Both the position numbers and the translations under genes were made by a program. The notes under the pieces are model-generated. The model had not been told where the DNA came from and searched no databases. It was given only the letters and a program-made list of their open reading frames with translations. From Anaerolineae bacterium (lineage in GTDB: Bacteria; Chloroflexota; Anaerolineae; Aggregatilineales; Phototrophicaceae): 64,000 nt of DNA. Of this stretch, positions 8,619 through 17,466 are shown piece by piece (within the stretch, counting starts at the first letter, position 1; each line of letters starts with the position of its first letter). The DNA lies in the NCBI GenBank assembly GCA_023382675.1, contig JAHDWN010000001.1:226345-290344 (forward strand), written 5' to 3'.

Positions 8619-9691
8619 CAGACATTTCTGCCATGTTGACACAAACTGCCACACATACGCTCGAATGCAGCAGGCTGACCAAGCACTATGGCGCACAACA
8701 GGTACTGCGCGGGGTCGATCTGCACGTGCGCAGCGGGCAAATCGTCGCGCTCCTGGGGCCAAGTGGCTGCGGCAAAACGACCACCCTGCGTCTGATCGCC
8801 GGCTTCGAAGAGCCGGATCGCGGGCGCATTGCCATCGACGGGCGCGTGGTCACGGACGCGAAAACGGCGATCGCGGTGGAACAACGTCAGATCGGCATGG
8901 TCTTTCAGGAATATGCGCTGTTCCCGCATCTCAGCGTCGCTGACAACATCGGTTTCGGCCTGCCGGGGAATGCGCGCGACAAAGCAGGGCGCATTGGCGA
9001 GTTGCTGGCACTGGTCGGCCTGGCCGGGCTGGAAAAACGGATGCCGCACGAGCTTTCCGGCGGCCAGCAGCAGCGTGTTGCGCTGGCGCGAGCGCTCGCG
9101 CCCCAACCGCGCGTCCTGCTCCTAGACGAGCCGTTCTCAAATCTGGACACGGCCTTGCGCGCTCAAGTGCGCAGCGAAGTCAAAGCGATTCTACGTCAGG
9201 CGGGGATTACCTGTGTGCTTGTCACACATGACCAGGAAGAAGCGCTCAGCCTAGCCGACGAGATCGCCGTCATGTTTGACGGGCAAATCGCCCAGATGGC
9301 CGACGCGCAGACGCTCTATCACAAGCCCGCAACCCGCCAGGTGGCAGCGTTTGTCGGCGAAGCGAATTTCCTTCCTGCCATGGCGCACGGCGACCAGGCC
9401 GCCTGCGCCCTTGGAACGGTCGGCCTACACGAAGCCGCCACGGGCAGTGTGGACTTGATGATTCGCCCGGAACAACTCCAACTCCTGCCGGAAGTGAATG
9501 GTGTCCGTGCGGTCGTGCGCTGGCAAGAATTCTACGGTCACGATCAGCGCATTGGCATCGCGCTCGAAAGCGGCGAAGCACTGACCGTCAGAATGGATGG
9601 CGACGCCCATTTTGTTGTTGGCGAAACGTCAGGCGTGAAACTCCGCAGCGCCGCCCACGCTTTCGCGGGCGCAACCGTTCAAACCACGTAG
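8615..9691 (+). CDS. fbpC: Fe(III) ABC transporter ATP-binding protein
   Basis: Cytoplasmic ATPase of the importer. It carries Walker A GPSGCGKTTTLR, the Q-loop in IGMVFQEYALFPHLSV, signature LSGGQQQRVALARAL, Walker B VLLLDEPFSNLD and switch His in VTHDQEEA. A C-terminal TOBE-like regulatory domain follows (ANFLPAMAHG through MIRPEQLQLLP to the end). The start overlaps the permease stop as ATGA; the open frame upstream of it lies in the permease gene and is not coding. The 3' end overlaps the convergent MOSC gene by 13 bases, so the transcripts must terminate inside each other's coding sequence or run over. Confidence 0.92.
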   Translation: MTDISAMLTQTATHTLECSRLTKHYGAQQVLRGVDLHVRSGQIVALLGPSGCGKTTTLRLIAGFEEPDRGRIAIDGRVVTDAKTAIAVEQRQIGMVFQEYALFPHLSVADNIGFGLPGNARDKAGRIGELLALVGLAGLEKRMPHELSGGQQQRVALARALAPQPRVLLLDEPFSNLDTALRAQVRSEVKAILRQAGITCVLVTHDQEEALSLADEIAVMFDGQIAQMADAQTLYHKPATRQVAAFVGEANFLPAMAHGDQAACALGTVGLHEAATGSVDLMIRPEQLQLLPEVNGVRAVVRWQEFYGHDQRIGIALESGEALTVRMDGDAHFVVGETSGVKLRSAAHAFAGATVQTT

Positions 9692-10131
9692 ACACTATCG
9701 CCAATCATGATCTCTCCATCCTGCACGACGCGCGCCAGAACCCCCATTCGCTTCTGGGCAAGTGCCGGGGATAAGCCCTGAATGCGTTCGAACCGTTCAC
9801 AACCCGTCCGCGGTTTGATCACTTCGATGCGCGCCGTCGCCCCAAACTGCACAATTGTCCCAGGAAGCAGATCGACCAGTTCCAGCCCTTTGACGATAAT
9901 CTGCTCGCCCATCGCCCCTGGGTCGGTCCTAAACCCTTCGCTGCGCAGGCTTTCGAGCGTCTCCAGACACATGATATTCAACTGGCGGTCAGGATGTCCG
10001 CCTTTGCGATCACCGTCAATCCCCCAGCCGGTGCGCAGCGTCGCCTGTTGTATGGAAAGGCGCGTATAGGCATCTTCCCGGTCTTTTCCCGCAGACTCTG
10101 GTTTGTAGACAATACTATGAATTTCAGGCAT
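9679..10131 (-). CDS. MOSC domain protein
   Basis: Small MOSC (molybdenum cofactor sulfurase C-terminal-like) protein of about 150 residues. The family includes YiiM-like proteins thought to handle sulfur or detoxify hydroxylated amines. Recognisable segments are GDRKGGHPDRQLNIM near residue 40 and PGAMGEQIIVKGLEL in the middle, with the conserved Cys in IKPRTGCERFE. I start at MPEIHSIVYKPE, typical of stand-alone MOSC proteins; an upstream in-frame ATG at 10164 is possible. It converges on the iron transporter ATPase gene with a 13-base overlap of 3' ends. Confidence 0.82.
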   Translation of the reverse strand: MPEIHSIVYKPESAGKDREDAYTRLSIQQATLRTGWGIDGDRKGGHPDRQLNIMCLETLESLRSEGFRTDPGAMGEQIIVKGLELVDLLPGTIVQFGATARIEVIKPRTGCERFERIQGLSPALAQKRMGVLARVVQDGEIMIGDSVYVV

Positions 10132-10184
10132 AGTTGGATCACTTTCGTCTGCATAACCCTGCACATTGAAGAGAGTTGAAGCTC

Positions 10185-11738
10185 ATGAAGAAAGCGTTGT
10201 TCATTATTCTCCTGATGTGTCTCCTCGTGAGCGTCTTACCTGCTGCCGCGAAGGTCAGCCCGTGGTCAGTCTGGCTGTTCACGTCGGAGATCGGGCGGCT
10301 GCGCGAAGTCGATAGTACCGGCTCGGTTTTGCGCGATTTCACGCTGCCACTACCGGGCGATGCTGATCCGTCACAACCACCGCGCTCGGTCGCCATTTCG
10401 CATAACGGTAATCTCATGGCCTACGTGGTGCGCGGTGCTGACGGCACACCGTCGCTGGTCGTCTGGGATGCCTCACTTCTGACCTTCGTCGGCAATTATG
10501 CCATGCCTGCCAACGCCAATGTCAGCCTCGAATACAACGCAAGCCCGTTGAACTTCAGCGAAAACGACACGCAGATCGCTTTTGGCTATGGTACTGAACC
10601 GGTTGGCTGGCAGCTAATCATCTTTGACCTGCCAAGTGGCGATACCTATATTGTAAGTTCCGATAGTCCTGCCGCGATCACGCCCGGCTTGGACAATCTG
10701 CCCTTCAATGTGCCTATTGTGCGCATGTATCGCGGCGCTCAGGTCTATTTCACCATGCTGCCCGTGCCGAGCGACGCGCCAGGCGGGCCAGGCTACATCT
10801 GGGACACGATTCGAAACGTGATCGTGCCGACCGCCGCCTACTACAACATGGGTGGAGACACGCTCCTGATGTCCGGCGAAACGATCAGCGGCGTGAGCGA
10901 TTCGCGATTCGCCTACAGCGCGAACGTGGAGGCGTACCCGATGATCCAGTTCAACGCGCTCCACGTTTACGATCCGGCAGTCGATGGCGTCTTCCCCTTC
11001 TACGCTGACCCGGAATTCTCCGCCTGGACGCCGCGTTTCGTCCAGAATGGTGAACGTGTTGCCGTCATCGGCGAGCGCTCCAATGGGCAGGCTGAGACTC
11101 GGCTGCTGGAGCGCAATGGCGTTCTGGTGGGCAGCACCGGCGTCCGCATGACGAGTATGCAGGGCGTTTTCGACGGCTTCGTCTTCACGACCGACGATCC
11201 TGCGCTGGTCGGCACGGACGCTTCTGCCCTCTTTTACGCCGAAACACGCAGCGGGTTGCCCGCCGCCGCCGGTACATTCATCTGGGAAAGCCCGGCGGGT
11301 GAGAATGTCAGGATTGTGTGGAACAGCGACAATTTCACACCCGGGCCGAGCGTCCCGACGGCCTGGGCGATGCTGGCCGCGCCGATCACGGCTGAAGGCT
11401 TGACGGCACCAGCGCTCGGCGCGCCGCCACTGCCATCAGAAACCCCGGCGGTGTTTATTCCGCCAACGGTCGCGCCGGCTGCGGGCAGCTTAGCGGTGGG
11501 TGCGGATGCCATTGTCAACACGACCGAGGGTGACCGGCTGCGTCTGCGCAGCGGCGCTGGCCTGAGTTTCGCGGTGATCCGGGAACTGACGGATGAAACA
11601 CGGGTGACGTTGCTCGAAGGCCCACGCGCGAACGACGGCTACATCTGGTGGCGTGTCCAGTTGGCAGATGGCACGAACGGCTGGATCGTCGAATCAGCCG
11701 ATGGTATCCAAACGCTCCTGCCCGTCTTTGCCGGTTAG
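10185..11738 (+). CDS. Secreted beta-propeller-like protein with C-terminal SH3b domain
   Basis: Exported protein of 517 residues with no assigned function. The ATG at 10185 gives a signal peptide (MKKALFIILLMCLL, cut near AAAK), with GAGAG about 10 bases upstream. Residues about 25-390 hold repeated strands resembling TolB/WD40-like propeller blades (for example SVAISHNGNLMAYVVRGADG and ERVAVIGERSNGQAET). A Pro-rich linker leads to a bacterial SH3 domain from about 440 (NTTEGDRLRLRSGAGLSFAV, ending in GWIVE), a module that usually binds peptidoglycan or other envelope polymers. Its stop lies 2 bases from the stop of the convergent gene. Confidence 0.75.
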   Translation: MKKALFIILLMCLLVSVLPAAAKVSPWSVWLFTSEIGRLREVDSTGSVLRDFTLPLPGDADPSQPPRSVAISHNGNLMAYVVRGADGTPSLVVWDASLLTFVGNYAMPANANVSLEYNASPLNFSENDTQIAFGYGTEPVGWQLIIFDLPSGDTYIVSSDSPAAITPGLDNLPFNVPIVRMYRGAQVYFTMLPVPSDAPGGPGYIWDTIRNVIVPTAAYYNMGGDTLLMSGETISGVSDSRFAYSANVEAYPMIQFNALHVYDPAVDGVFPFYADPEFSAWTPRFVQNGERVAVIGERSNGQAETRLLERNGVLVGSTGVRMTSMQGVFDGFVFTTDDPALVGTDASALFYAETRSGLPAAAGTFIWESPAGENVRIVWNSDNFTPGPSVPTAWAMLAAPITAEGLTAPALGAPPLPSETPAVFIPPTVAPAAGSLAVGADAIVNTTEGDRLRLRSGAGLSFAVIRELTDETRVTLLEGPRANDGYIWWRVQLADGTNGWIVESADGIQTLLPVFAG

Positions 11739-11740
11739 AC

Positions 11741-13204
11741 TCAGCCAAAACGGCGGTTGACCACGACGCGATTGTCAAAAATGCGGGCGACGGTGCCGAG
11801 ATCAACCGCTTCAATCAAATCAAGATAGGCGTTCGGGTAGGGTAACGTCACCGCTCGGCGCAAGGTTCCCATCAACTCAGGCGGGCTGATAACCGTGATG
11901 GCTGCGCTCTGCTCAAACGGTATGTAATCAACCAGGCTGAGATCAGTTGTGACGATGGGCCGGAAACGTTCCCAATAGGCGCGCGAAGTATCGAAGAACC
12001 AGTCTGCGTCGAGGCCGGGAGCCAGCAACACAATGTGAAAATCCGCTTGCCCCTGGATCGGCCCAGGGCCATACTGTGGAACCGGTCGCGACCCTTCGAA
12101 AAAGCCACTCCCCATCACCTCGATAGCGGGCACTTGCTTGGTATACACCGGCAGCTCTCCCAGTCGTCCAATAGCGCGCACCGGGCCGGGGATATAGTAT
12201 TCATCTTCTTTCCACAGCGTCAGGCCGAAAAACCACGGCGGCGCTTGCTCGGCGCACCAGCGGAAGAGCGCCGCCGTCGCATCACCGTGATTGACCTCGC
12301 TGTAGGCGGGATACCGCGTATCCTGCTGGAAATCGCCCCCGCGGAACGGGAAGATTCCGCCCTCGGTGCCGACCACCGGGACCGCCTGTGTGCCAAAGTA
12401 CTGGCCGCAGCGCTCATTGAACATGCGACCCATCGCGATCAACCCGACGGGATCGCCGTTCGGCGTCAGGGCAGTGCCACCGTAGACAGTTCGCCCCGGA
12501 TCATTCCGTTGCGAGATTGGGTCGTAGGGATACTCGAAGTGCCAGCCGCCCTCTTCAGCACGCTGATCTTCGGCTCTGCGCGCGCTCCATGGGCCGCCGC
12601 CGGGCGTCTCCTGATAGAAGTGGTTGAGGATGTAGGGGTGTGTCGAACACCAGGCCCCATTCGCCAGCACGGCCTGAAATCGTTCGAGATGGGCGTCACG
12701 CTGATAGCTCAAAAAAGCATCCATCCAGCGCACGGCGGCATAACGCGGGTTATCGCTTTCAGCCAGCGGAATAAAACCCGGATAAGCACCTAATGTAATC
12801 GTGAACTCCGCCCACGTCAGCCAGTTATCCATGAGCGGGCGAATGACATTCTCGAAGTCGCGCCAATCCGGATCGAAGCCCTGCGGCCATTCGACATCGA
12901 GATTCGGCTCATTGTAGAATTCGAACCACTTCACCCCAACACTGGCAAACGAGAACATGATGTCGCGCCAGAAGCGATCCATCGGTCGCGCACCCCACCG
13001 CCCCAGATACAACCGCACAATCGGCGTGATTCCTTGGGCCAGCAGCGTCGCACAGTCATCCACATATTCGTAGCCCGCAGCGATAATCTTGCACCACCCA
13101 CAATTCATCGCCCGGTAGCGATCAATGGGCAATGGCGTCTCGTAGATGGTCGCAACATGCAATCCGCGCGGATTGTGCGACCATTGGTATTGGTCAAGGC
13201 GCAC
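11741..13204 (-). CDS. Glycoside hydrolase-like (beta/alpha)8 protein with extra C-terminal domain
   Basis: Predicted TIM-barrel glycosidase of 487 residues. The FEFYNEPN motif (Glu about 99) fits the acid/base Glu-Pro-Asn motif of clan GH-A, and Glu about 281 in PVVGTEGGIFP is a candidate nucleophile. The start is a GTG at 13204, fixed by AGGAG 6 bases upstream. No signal peptide or membrane segment is visible, odd for a polymer-degrading enzyme. Residues about 388-487 (from ADFHIVLLAPGL) are clearly related to the core of the neighbouring upstream protein (13243-13779). The two genes lie 38 bases apart and probably form an operon. Substrate unknown. Confidence 0.75.
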   Translation of the reverse strand: MRLDQYQWSHNPRGLHVATIYETPLPIDRYRAMNCGWCKIIAAGYEYVDDCATLLAQGITPIVRLYLGRWGARPMDRFWRDIMFSFASVGVKWFEFYNEPNLDVEWPQGFDPDWRDFENVIRPLMDNWLTWAEFTITLGAYPGFIPLAESDNPRYAAVRWMDAFLSYQRDAHLERFQAVLANGAWCSTHPYILNHFYQETPGGGPWSARRAEDQRAEEGGWHFEYPYDPISQRNDPGRTVYGGTALTPNGDPVGLIAMGRMFNERCGQYFGTQAVPVVGTEGGIFPFRGGDFQQDTRYPAYSEVNHGDATAALFRWCAEQAPPWFFGLTLWKEDEYYIPGPVRAIGRLGELPVYTKQVPAIEVMGSGFFEGSRPVPQYGPGPIQGQADFHIVLLAPGLDADWFFDTSRAYWERFRPIVTTDLSLVDYIPFEQSAAITVISPPELMGTLRRAVTLPYPNAYLDLIEAVDLGTVARIFDNRVVVNRRFG

Positions 13205-13242
13205 GCTAATCTCCTAAGAATCTGCTCGTTTCGCGGTCTGTG

Positions 13243-13779
13243 TTACCCACCGATCAGAGAGCCGGGCGTGGGTTGAACAGAGGGTATGGTTGCCCCCGGC
13301 TGCGTGGGTTCGCTGGCCGGTTGGGTCTGGGTCGGCGAGGGCGTTGGCGTCACAGTCACCCAGCCTTCGCCGGACTGCGTTGGCACCATCGGCGTCGGAA
13401 TGGACGGCAACAGCGACGACGTATCCGGTGTCGGCAGCGCCAGTGGCACACCAAAGGGTTGATTCGTCGCTGCGCGCTGATCAAGCATTTCGCGCACTTC
13501 CGCCGCCGTATCTCGCACGATGGGGTCGTAGAGCGCGTTCGGACGCAACAGCCCAAGCTGTACCCCCAGGGTCGGCGCAACATCACGCCGAGCAATCGTC
13601 GTTATGGCGATCCGGCGATCTGGCGGAGCCAGTTGGACAAAAGCCAGATCGGGAATGATCGTCGGGCGAAACCGGTCGAAATAGGCGCGCGCGGTATCAA
13701 ACAACCATTCTGCACCCAGACCCGGCGCAATCATGAGAAAGTGATATTCAGGTAGAATGTCAGGTGTTTGTGTCTGCAT
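13243..13779 (-). CDS. Stand-alone copy of the C-terminal domain of the adjacent glycosidase-like protein, with Pro/Thr tail
   Basis: Unknown protein of 178 residues. Residues about 12-110 match the last 100 residues of the downstream glycosidase-like protein: IAPGLGAEWLFDTARAY against LAPGLDADWFFDTSRAY, then FDRFRP against WERFRP, and a shared ending NQPFG against NRRFG. After that comes a Pro/Thr/Ser-rich tail ending PTPGSLIGG, of the kind common in exported Chloroflexota proteins, yet no signal peptide or transmembrane helix is visible. A TATAAT and a GAGG lie just ahead of the start codon, which favours this ATG. Function unknown. Confidence 0.7.
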   Translation of the reverse strand: MQTQTPDILPEYHFLMIAPGLGAEWLFDTARAYFDRFRPTIIPDLAFVQLAPPDRRIAITTIARRDVAPTLGVQLGLLRPNALYDPIVRDTAAEVREMLDQRAATNQPFGVPLALPTPDTSSLLPSIPTPMVPTQSGEGWVTVTPTPSPTQTQPASEPTQPGATIPSVQPTPGSLIGG

Positions 13780-13787
13780 TACGCCTC

Positions 13788-13793
13788 ATTATA
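13788..13793 (-). promoter_or_regulatory. -10 box very close to the start of the 13779 gene
   Basis: Read on the minus strand, TATAATGAGGCGTA precedes the ATG at 13779. The TATAAT ends 8 bases before the start codon and abuts a GAGG. If used, the transcript would begin almost at the start codon, giving a leaderless or nearly leaderless mRNA. No good -35 is visible. Confidence 0.4.
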
Positions 13794-13914
13794 CCGTTCA
13801 ATCTGCACGTCGCCCATTGTTATTCCAGCGCTCAATCATAGTCTTCTTAACTTCTTTCACAACAATTGCGCTATACTCATGAGGTATTCGCGATGCCTAT
13901 TTTGAGTGAAACTC

Positions 13915-14604
13915 GTGTCTTCTTCACGTGATACCATTCTCAGCAAACTTCGCTCAGCACGCAGACCTTTTGATGCTGCGCCACCGCGTCCGGCAAACTA
14001 CCTGCCCGTGCTTTCAATAGAGGATACAGGACGAGCAGCCCTGATCGCGCGTTTTGAAAGAGAAATGGAGACGCTCAAGGGCAGTGCACTTGTCGCGCAG
14101 GGAGATGATGCCGCAAGCGCAATTGTCATCGATTTGCTGCATAAACACAATGTCACCCACATCCTGGCCTGGGATTTTGCGCACATTCCGGTGGCCGATC
14201 TCGAAACAAAACTGCACGAGGCCGGAATCACCATCACTTTCCCGAATACGCACGAAGCGCGCTCCCCTGACACCATGCAATGGTATGGCAGCGCGGGCGC
14301 AGGCATAACGGGTGCAGATGCCGCAATTGCCGCTACGGGGACATTGGTGCTCAGTGCCAGCGCTGGCAAGGGACGTATTCCCACGGTGCTGCCGCCTGTT
14401 TGGATCAGTATTATCAACAGCGAACAAATCTTTGCGCGTTTGGAAGAATGGCTTGCGCACGAACGAACACAGGGTTTGACGACGATACAGGAACGTTCGA
14501 ATCTTGTCTTTGTCACCGGCCCGAGCCGCACAGGTGACATCGAAATGCAGCTTATCCTGGGTGTACACGGCCCTGGAACTCAGTACGTGGTGATAAAGCA
14601 ATGA
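13915..14604 (+). CDS. LUD domain protein (LutC/YkgG family)
   Basis: LutC-type protein, a family tied to lactate utilisation in which LutC acts beside iron-sulfur partners LutA and LutB. Diagnostic segments are GITGADAAIAATGTLVL, the following Gly/Pro-rich RIPTVLPPVWISII, and the C-terminal VTGPSRTGDIEMQLILGVHGP. No lutA or lutB gene is adjacent, so its role may differ. GTG at 13915 is chosen over GTG at 13906 because it leaves a normal SD distance to GAG at 13904; both are possible. A TATACT at 13872-13877 may be the -10. The next gene starts inside its stop codon (ATGA). Confidence 0.85.
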   Translation: MSSSRDTILSKLRSARRPFDAAPPRPANYLPVLSIEDTGRAALIARFEREMETLKGSALVAQGDDAASAIVIDLLHKHNVTHILAWDFAHIPVADLETKLHEAGITITFPNTHEARSPDTMQWYGSAGAGITGADAAIAATGTLVLSASAGKGRIPTVLPPVWISIINSEQIFARLEEWLAHERTQGLTTIQERSNLVFVTGPSRTGDIEMQLILGVHGPGTQYVVIKQ

Positions 14605-15056
14605 ATGAAGCCCTTCAAAGACTGATCGTGCGCTGGGAGTCATTTGCTCAGGAAGCCAATGCACAGCTCAGGCAGCCTTCCGCCGATCCGCATACGCGAA
14701 TTCATTACCATGCGGTGGCAGAGACATATCGGCAAGCGGCTAAAGATTTGCGTGCTGCCCTCGAAGGCATTTCGCCCACGTCTGACGATCAAATGCCCGC
14801 TCCAACCGCTTTTTTGCAGATCACGCTTGACCAAGCAAATGCGCTGCTGCGCCGGGCCGGGCTCAATATCAATACGATCTACATTCATGATGACGGCGCT
14901 ATGACCGCTGTATTTCCGCGTTTGCAGCCGTATTCGCAGGAAGAGCGCTCGCGGCGGCTTTATGCCGCAGAATCGCGTGTCACCATCCTGAACATGGGCA
15001 AGATGCCGGATACCGGTGATCCTTACATCGATTTTGCAGTAATTGATGAGCAGTAA
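14601..15056 (+). CDS. Unknown protein translationally coupled to the LUD gene
   Basis: A soluble protein of 151 residues that I do not recognise. The N-terminal half (about residues 1-58) is helical and charged (MNEALQRLIVRWESFAQEAN, then TYRQAAKDLRAALEG). The C-terminal half has short strands and ends GDPYIDFAVIDEQ. No signal peptide, helix anchor or known motif is visible. Its ATG overlaps the LUD stop and the response-regulator gene follows 15 bases later, so the three are probably co-transcribed and functionally linked. Confidence 0.7.
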   Translation: MNEALQRLIVRWESFAQEANAQLRQPSADPHTRIHYHAVAETYRQAAKDLRAALEGISPTSDDQMPAPTAFLQITLDQANALLRRAGLNINTIYIHDDGAMTAVFPRLQPYSQEERSRRLYAAESRVTILNMGKMPDTGDPYIDFAVIDEQ

Positions 15057-15071
15057 TCGCGAAGGCACGCT

Positions 15072-15530
15072 ATGACCACTTATATGATTGTCGAAGACGA
15101 ACCAGATCTCTACGACATGCTGATGGCAATGTCCAGTGTCCTGGGAGTCGACGAGGTTGCCTTCTCCACCGGCGAAGAGGCCGTCATGTGGATCGAGGAG
15201 GCAGAGGCCGGTCACTTCGAAGAAGAAATTCCGGTGTTAGCCTTGATCGATCTGCGCCTTCCCGGTGCGATCGACGGCGTCATGGTCGCGGAGCAGCTAC
15301 GTCAGAGCAAGCAGTTGAAGAATATAGCGGTGGTTCTTATGACTGCTTACCATCTGTCGCCCGCTGAAGAACGTGAGTTTATGGAACGTGCCGACGCCGA
15401 TCTGCTGATTTACAAGCCGCTGCCCTCTTTCCCCGAACTGCGTGATATTCTGCGCTCAATTGCCCGTGAGCGGAGGATCAGTCTGCATAGCAAAGCACCT
15501 CGTAGGCGCCGTGTGATGCGAAGGCATTAG
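15072..15530 (+). CDS. Single-domain response regulator (receiver only)
   Basis: CheY-like receiver protein of 152 residues. The acidic pocket (VEDEPD near residues 8-13), the phosphoacceptor Asp in ALIDLRLPG (about residue 60), the switch Thr in VLMTAYH and the Lys in LLIYKPLP are all present. After the receiver there is only a short basic tail (RRRRVMRRH) and no DNA-binding domain, so it must act through protein contact or the tail. No histidine kinase is adjacent. It is the last gene of the LUD operon, followed by a strong terminator. Confidence 0.88.
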   Translation: MTTYMIVEDEPDLYDMLMAMSSVLGVDEVAFSTGEEAVMWIEEAEAGHFEEEIPVLALIDLRLPGAIDGVMVAEQLRQSKQLKNIAVVLMTAYHLSPAEEREFMERADADLLIYKPLPSFPELRDILRSIARERRISLHSKAPRRRRVMRRH

Positions 15531-15552
15531 GGAATCGGTTTGTTCTGAAATG

Positions 15553-15589
15553 AAAACAGGGCTTCCTGAACCAAAGGAAGCCCTGTTTT
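15553..15589. terminator. Bidirectional terminator between the LUD operon and htpG
   Basis: A perfect 14-bp inverted repeat, AAAACAGGGCTTCC against GGAAGCCCTGTTTT, with a 9-base loop. Because the stem begins with A4 and ends with T4, it works as a terminator on either strand and serves both convergent genes. Confidence 0.92.
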
Positions 15590-15597
15590 GATCATCG

Positions 15598-17466
15598 TCA
15601 GTGCTGGGTCGCAGCTTGCATGATCTGTGTCAGCCGTTCAGCCATGCTCGCCGGATCTGGATGGATGCCGTCCTGCAGCAGCGCCGTCTCAAAGACTTGC
15701 TCCATCACCATATCGATGAGCGGATTATCAGGCTGCGAGGTGATCATGTCGCTCAAATTGTGTACCAGCGGGTGGCGTGGATTGAGTTCCAGGATTTTGA
15801 CTGGCAGTTCGTACTCCCGATCCAGCATCCGATTGATGCGATACATCTGGCGCTGTACGCCGCTGTCGCTGCTGATGAGACGCGCCGGACTGCCAACGAG
15901 ATTTTGGCTGCTGCGCACGTCGAGCACACGCTCACCCAGAAGATCAACAAAGCGCTGGCGAACCGTCGTGAAGGCGTCTTCGGGCAGCGGTTCTTGCGCT
16001 TGCGTATCGTCTTCCTTGAGTTCGCCGACATCGCTCAAATCGATGTCCGCTTCATCGACGTTGCGCAGCTTGTAGCCCTCATACTCGGTGAGTCCCATCA
16101 GCATGACCGGGTCAACCGGGTCAGAGAAATACAAGACCTCGATGCCGCGCTGACGGAATGGATCGAGATGAGGACTGCGGCTTGCCGCGAGATCGTCATC
16201 AGCGACGACATAATACATTTCCTTCTGCCCGCGCACCATCCGCGTCGCGTACTCACCCAGGGTCGTCAAATCATCTCCGATTGTCGCGGTGCTCTTGAAC
16301 AACAGCAGCGGCATGATGTCATCGGCATCGGGCGGGCTGGTGACGAGGCCCTGCTTGATGAAACGCCCAAAATCGTGGAAGATCTTGCGATAATCCTCCG
16401 GCTTGCTTTTCATCAGGCGCTTGAGTTCGCTCAAAACCTTGCTGGTCAGCGTCTTCTTCAGATTGACCATGATCCGGGTCGCTTGAACGCTCTCCCGGCT
16501 GACCGCCAGAGGCAGGTCTTCGCTATCGACCACGCCCTGCACGAATTGGAGATATTCCGGCAGCAGCTCTTTGTTGTAGTCTTCGATCAATATCTTGCGC
16601 GCAAAGAGCTTCAAGCCCGGTTCGCGCCTCAGATTGAAGACCGATTGCTGCGCGCTCCCAGGGATGTAAAGCAGCGCATAGAACTGCATCGGCGAATCGA
16701 CACGCATGTGAATCCGATGGCTGGGCGCTTCGAAGTCTAGCGTCAGCATCTTGTAGAATTCATCGTACTGCTCGTCGCTGATTTCTTTGCTGTCCTGCCG
16801 CCAGATCGCCACCTGCTTATTGGTCGGCTCTTCATCGTCGCCCACATGGATCGGAAATGCGACGTAGTTGGAATGATGGCGGATGATCTCCTTCAGCTTC
16901 CAGGGCTGCAAATATTCTTTCGCATCATCCTTAAGGTACAGGATGACATCGGTGCCGCGTGTCTCGCGTTCGGAAGTTTCGAGCGTGTAGCTATCACCGC
17001 CGCTCGACTCCCAGGCGAAGGCCGCCTCGTCAGGTCGATAGGACTTCGAGATGACGCGAATGCGATCAGCCACCATAAAGGCGGAATAGAAGCCGACGCC
17101 AAACTGACCGATCATATCAGCCGGATTGATGTCTTTGCGCTCGCGCATGGCCTGGATGAAAGCGCGTGCACCGCTGTGCGCGATCACGCCAAGGTTCTCG
17201 ATCAGCTCATCGCGCGTCATACCGATGCCCGTATCACGGATCGTCAGTGTACCCGCTGCCTCATCGGGAACGACATCAATGTAGAGATCGGCGGATGGGT
17301 CGGCGATTTCGTGCGTGGTCAGTTGCTCGAACTGAAGCCGGTTCAGAGCGTCTGACGCATTCGAAATCAACTCGCGCAAGAAGATGTCACGGTTTGTGTA
17401 GAGCGAATGGATCAGAATATCGAGGAGCTGTTGGATTTCGGCTCGAAATGCGTGTTGTTCTGTCAT
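15598..17466 (-). CDS. htpG: Molecular chaperone HtpG (Hsp90)
   Basis: Cytosolic ATP-dependent Hsp90 chaperone. The start at 17466 gives MTEQHAFRAEIQQLLDILIH, the conserved family N-terminus; a longer open frame upstream is not family-like. The GHKL ATPase domain shows RELISNASDALNRL, DTGIGMT and GQFGVGFYSAFMVAD. The middle domain carries GVVDSEDLPLAVSRE (usually 'GVVDSEDLPLNVSRE'), followed by a normal dimerisation domain. Its length of 622 residues matches bacterial HtpG. I see no CIRCE element upstream, so control by HrcA is not supported here. Confidence 0.95.
   Translation of the reverse strand: MTEQHAFRAEIQQLLDILIHSLYTNRDIFLRELISNASDALNRLQFEQLTTHEIADPSADLYIDVVPDEAAGTLTIRDTGIGMTRDELIENLGVIAHSGARAFIQAMRERKDINPADMIGQFGVGFYSAFMVADRIRVISKSYRPDEAAFAWESSGGDSYTLETSERETRGTDVILYLKDDAKEYLQPWKLKEIIRHHSNYVAFPIHVGDDEEPTNKQVAIWRQDSKEISDEQYDEFYKMLTLDFEAPSHRIHMRVDSPMQFYALLYIPGSAQQSVFNLRREPGLKLFARKILIEDYNKELLPEYLQFVQGVVDSEDLPLAVSRESVQATRIMVNLKKTLTSKVLSELKRLMKSKPEDYRKIFHDFGRFIKQGLVTSPPDADDIMPLLLFKSTATIGDDLTTLGEYATRMVRGQKEMYYVVADDDLAASRSPHLDPFRQRGIEVLYFSDPVDPVMLMGLTEYEGYKLRNVDEADIDLSDVGELKEDDTQAQEPLPEDAFTTVRQRFVDLLGERVLDVRSSQNLVGSPARLISSDSGVQRQMYRINRMLDREYELPVKILELNPRHPLVHNLSDMITSQPDNPLIDMVMEQVFETALLQDGIHPDPASMAERLTQIMQAATQH

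Noticed and set aside
15601-16740. Plus-strand frame of about 380 codons opposite htpG
   Set aside because: Antisense shadow of a strongly conserved chaperone gene; composition is not protein-like.
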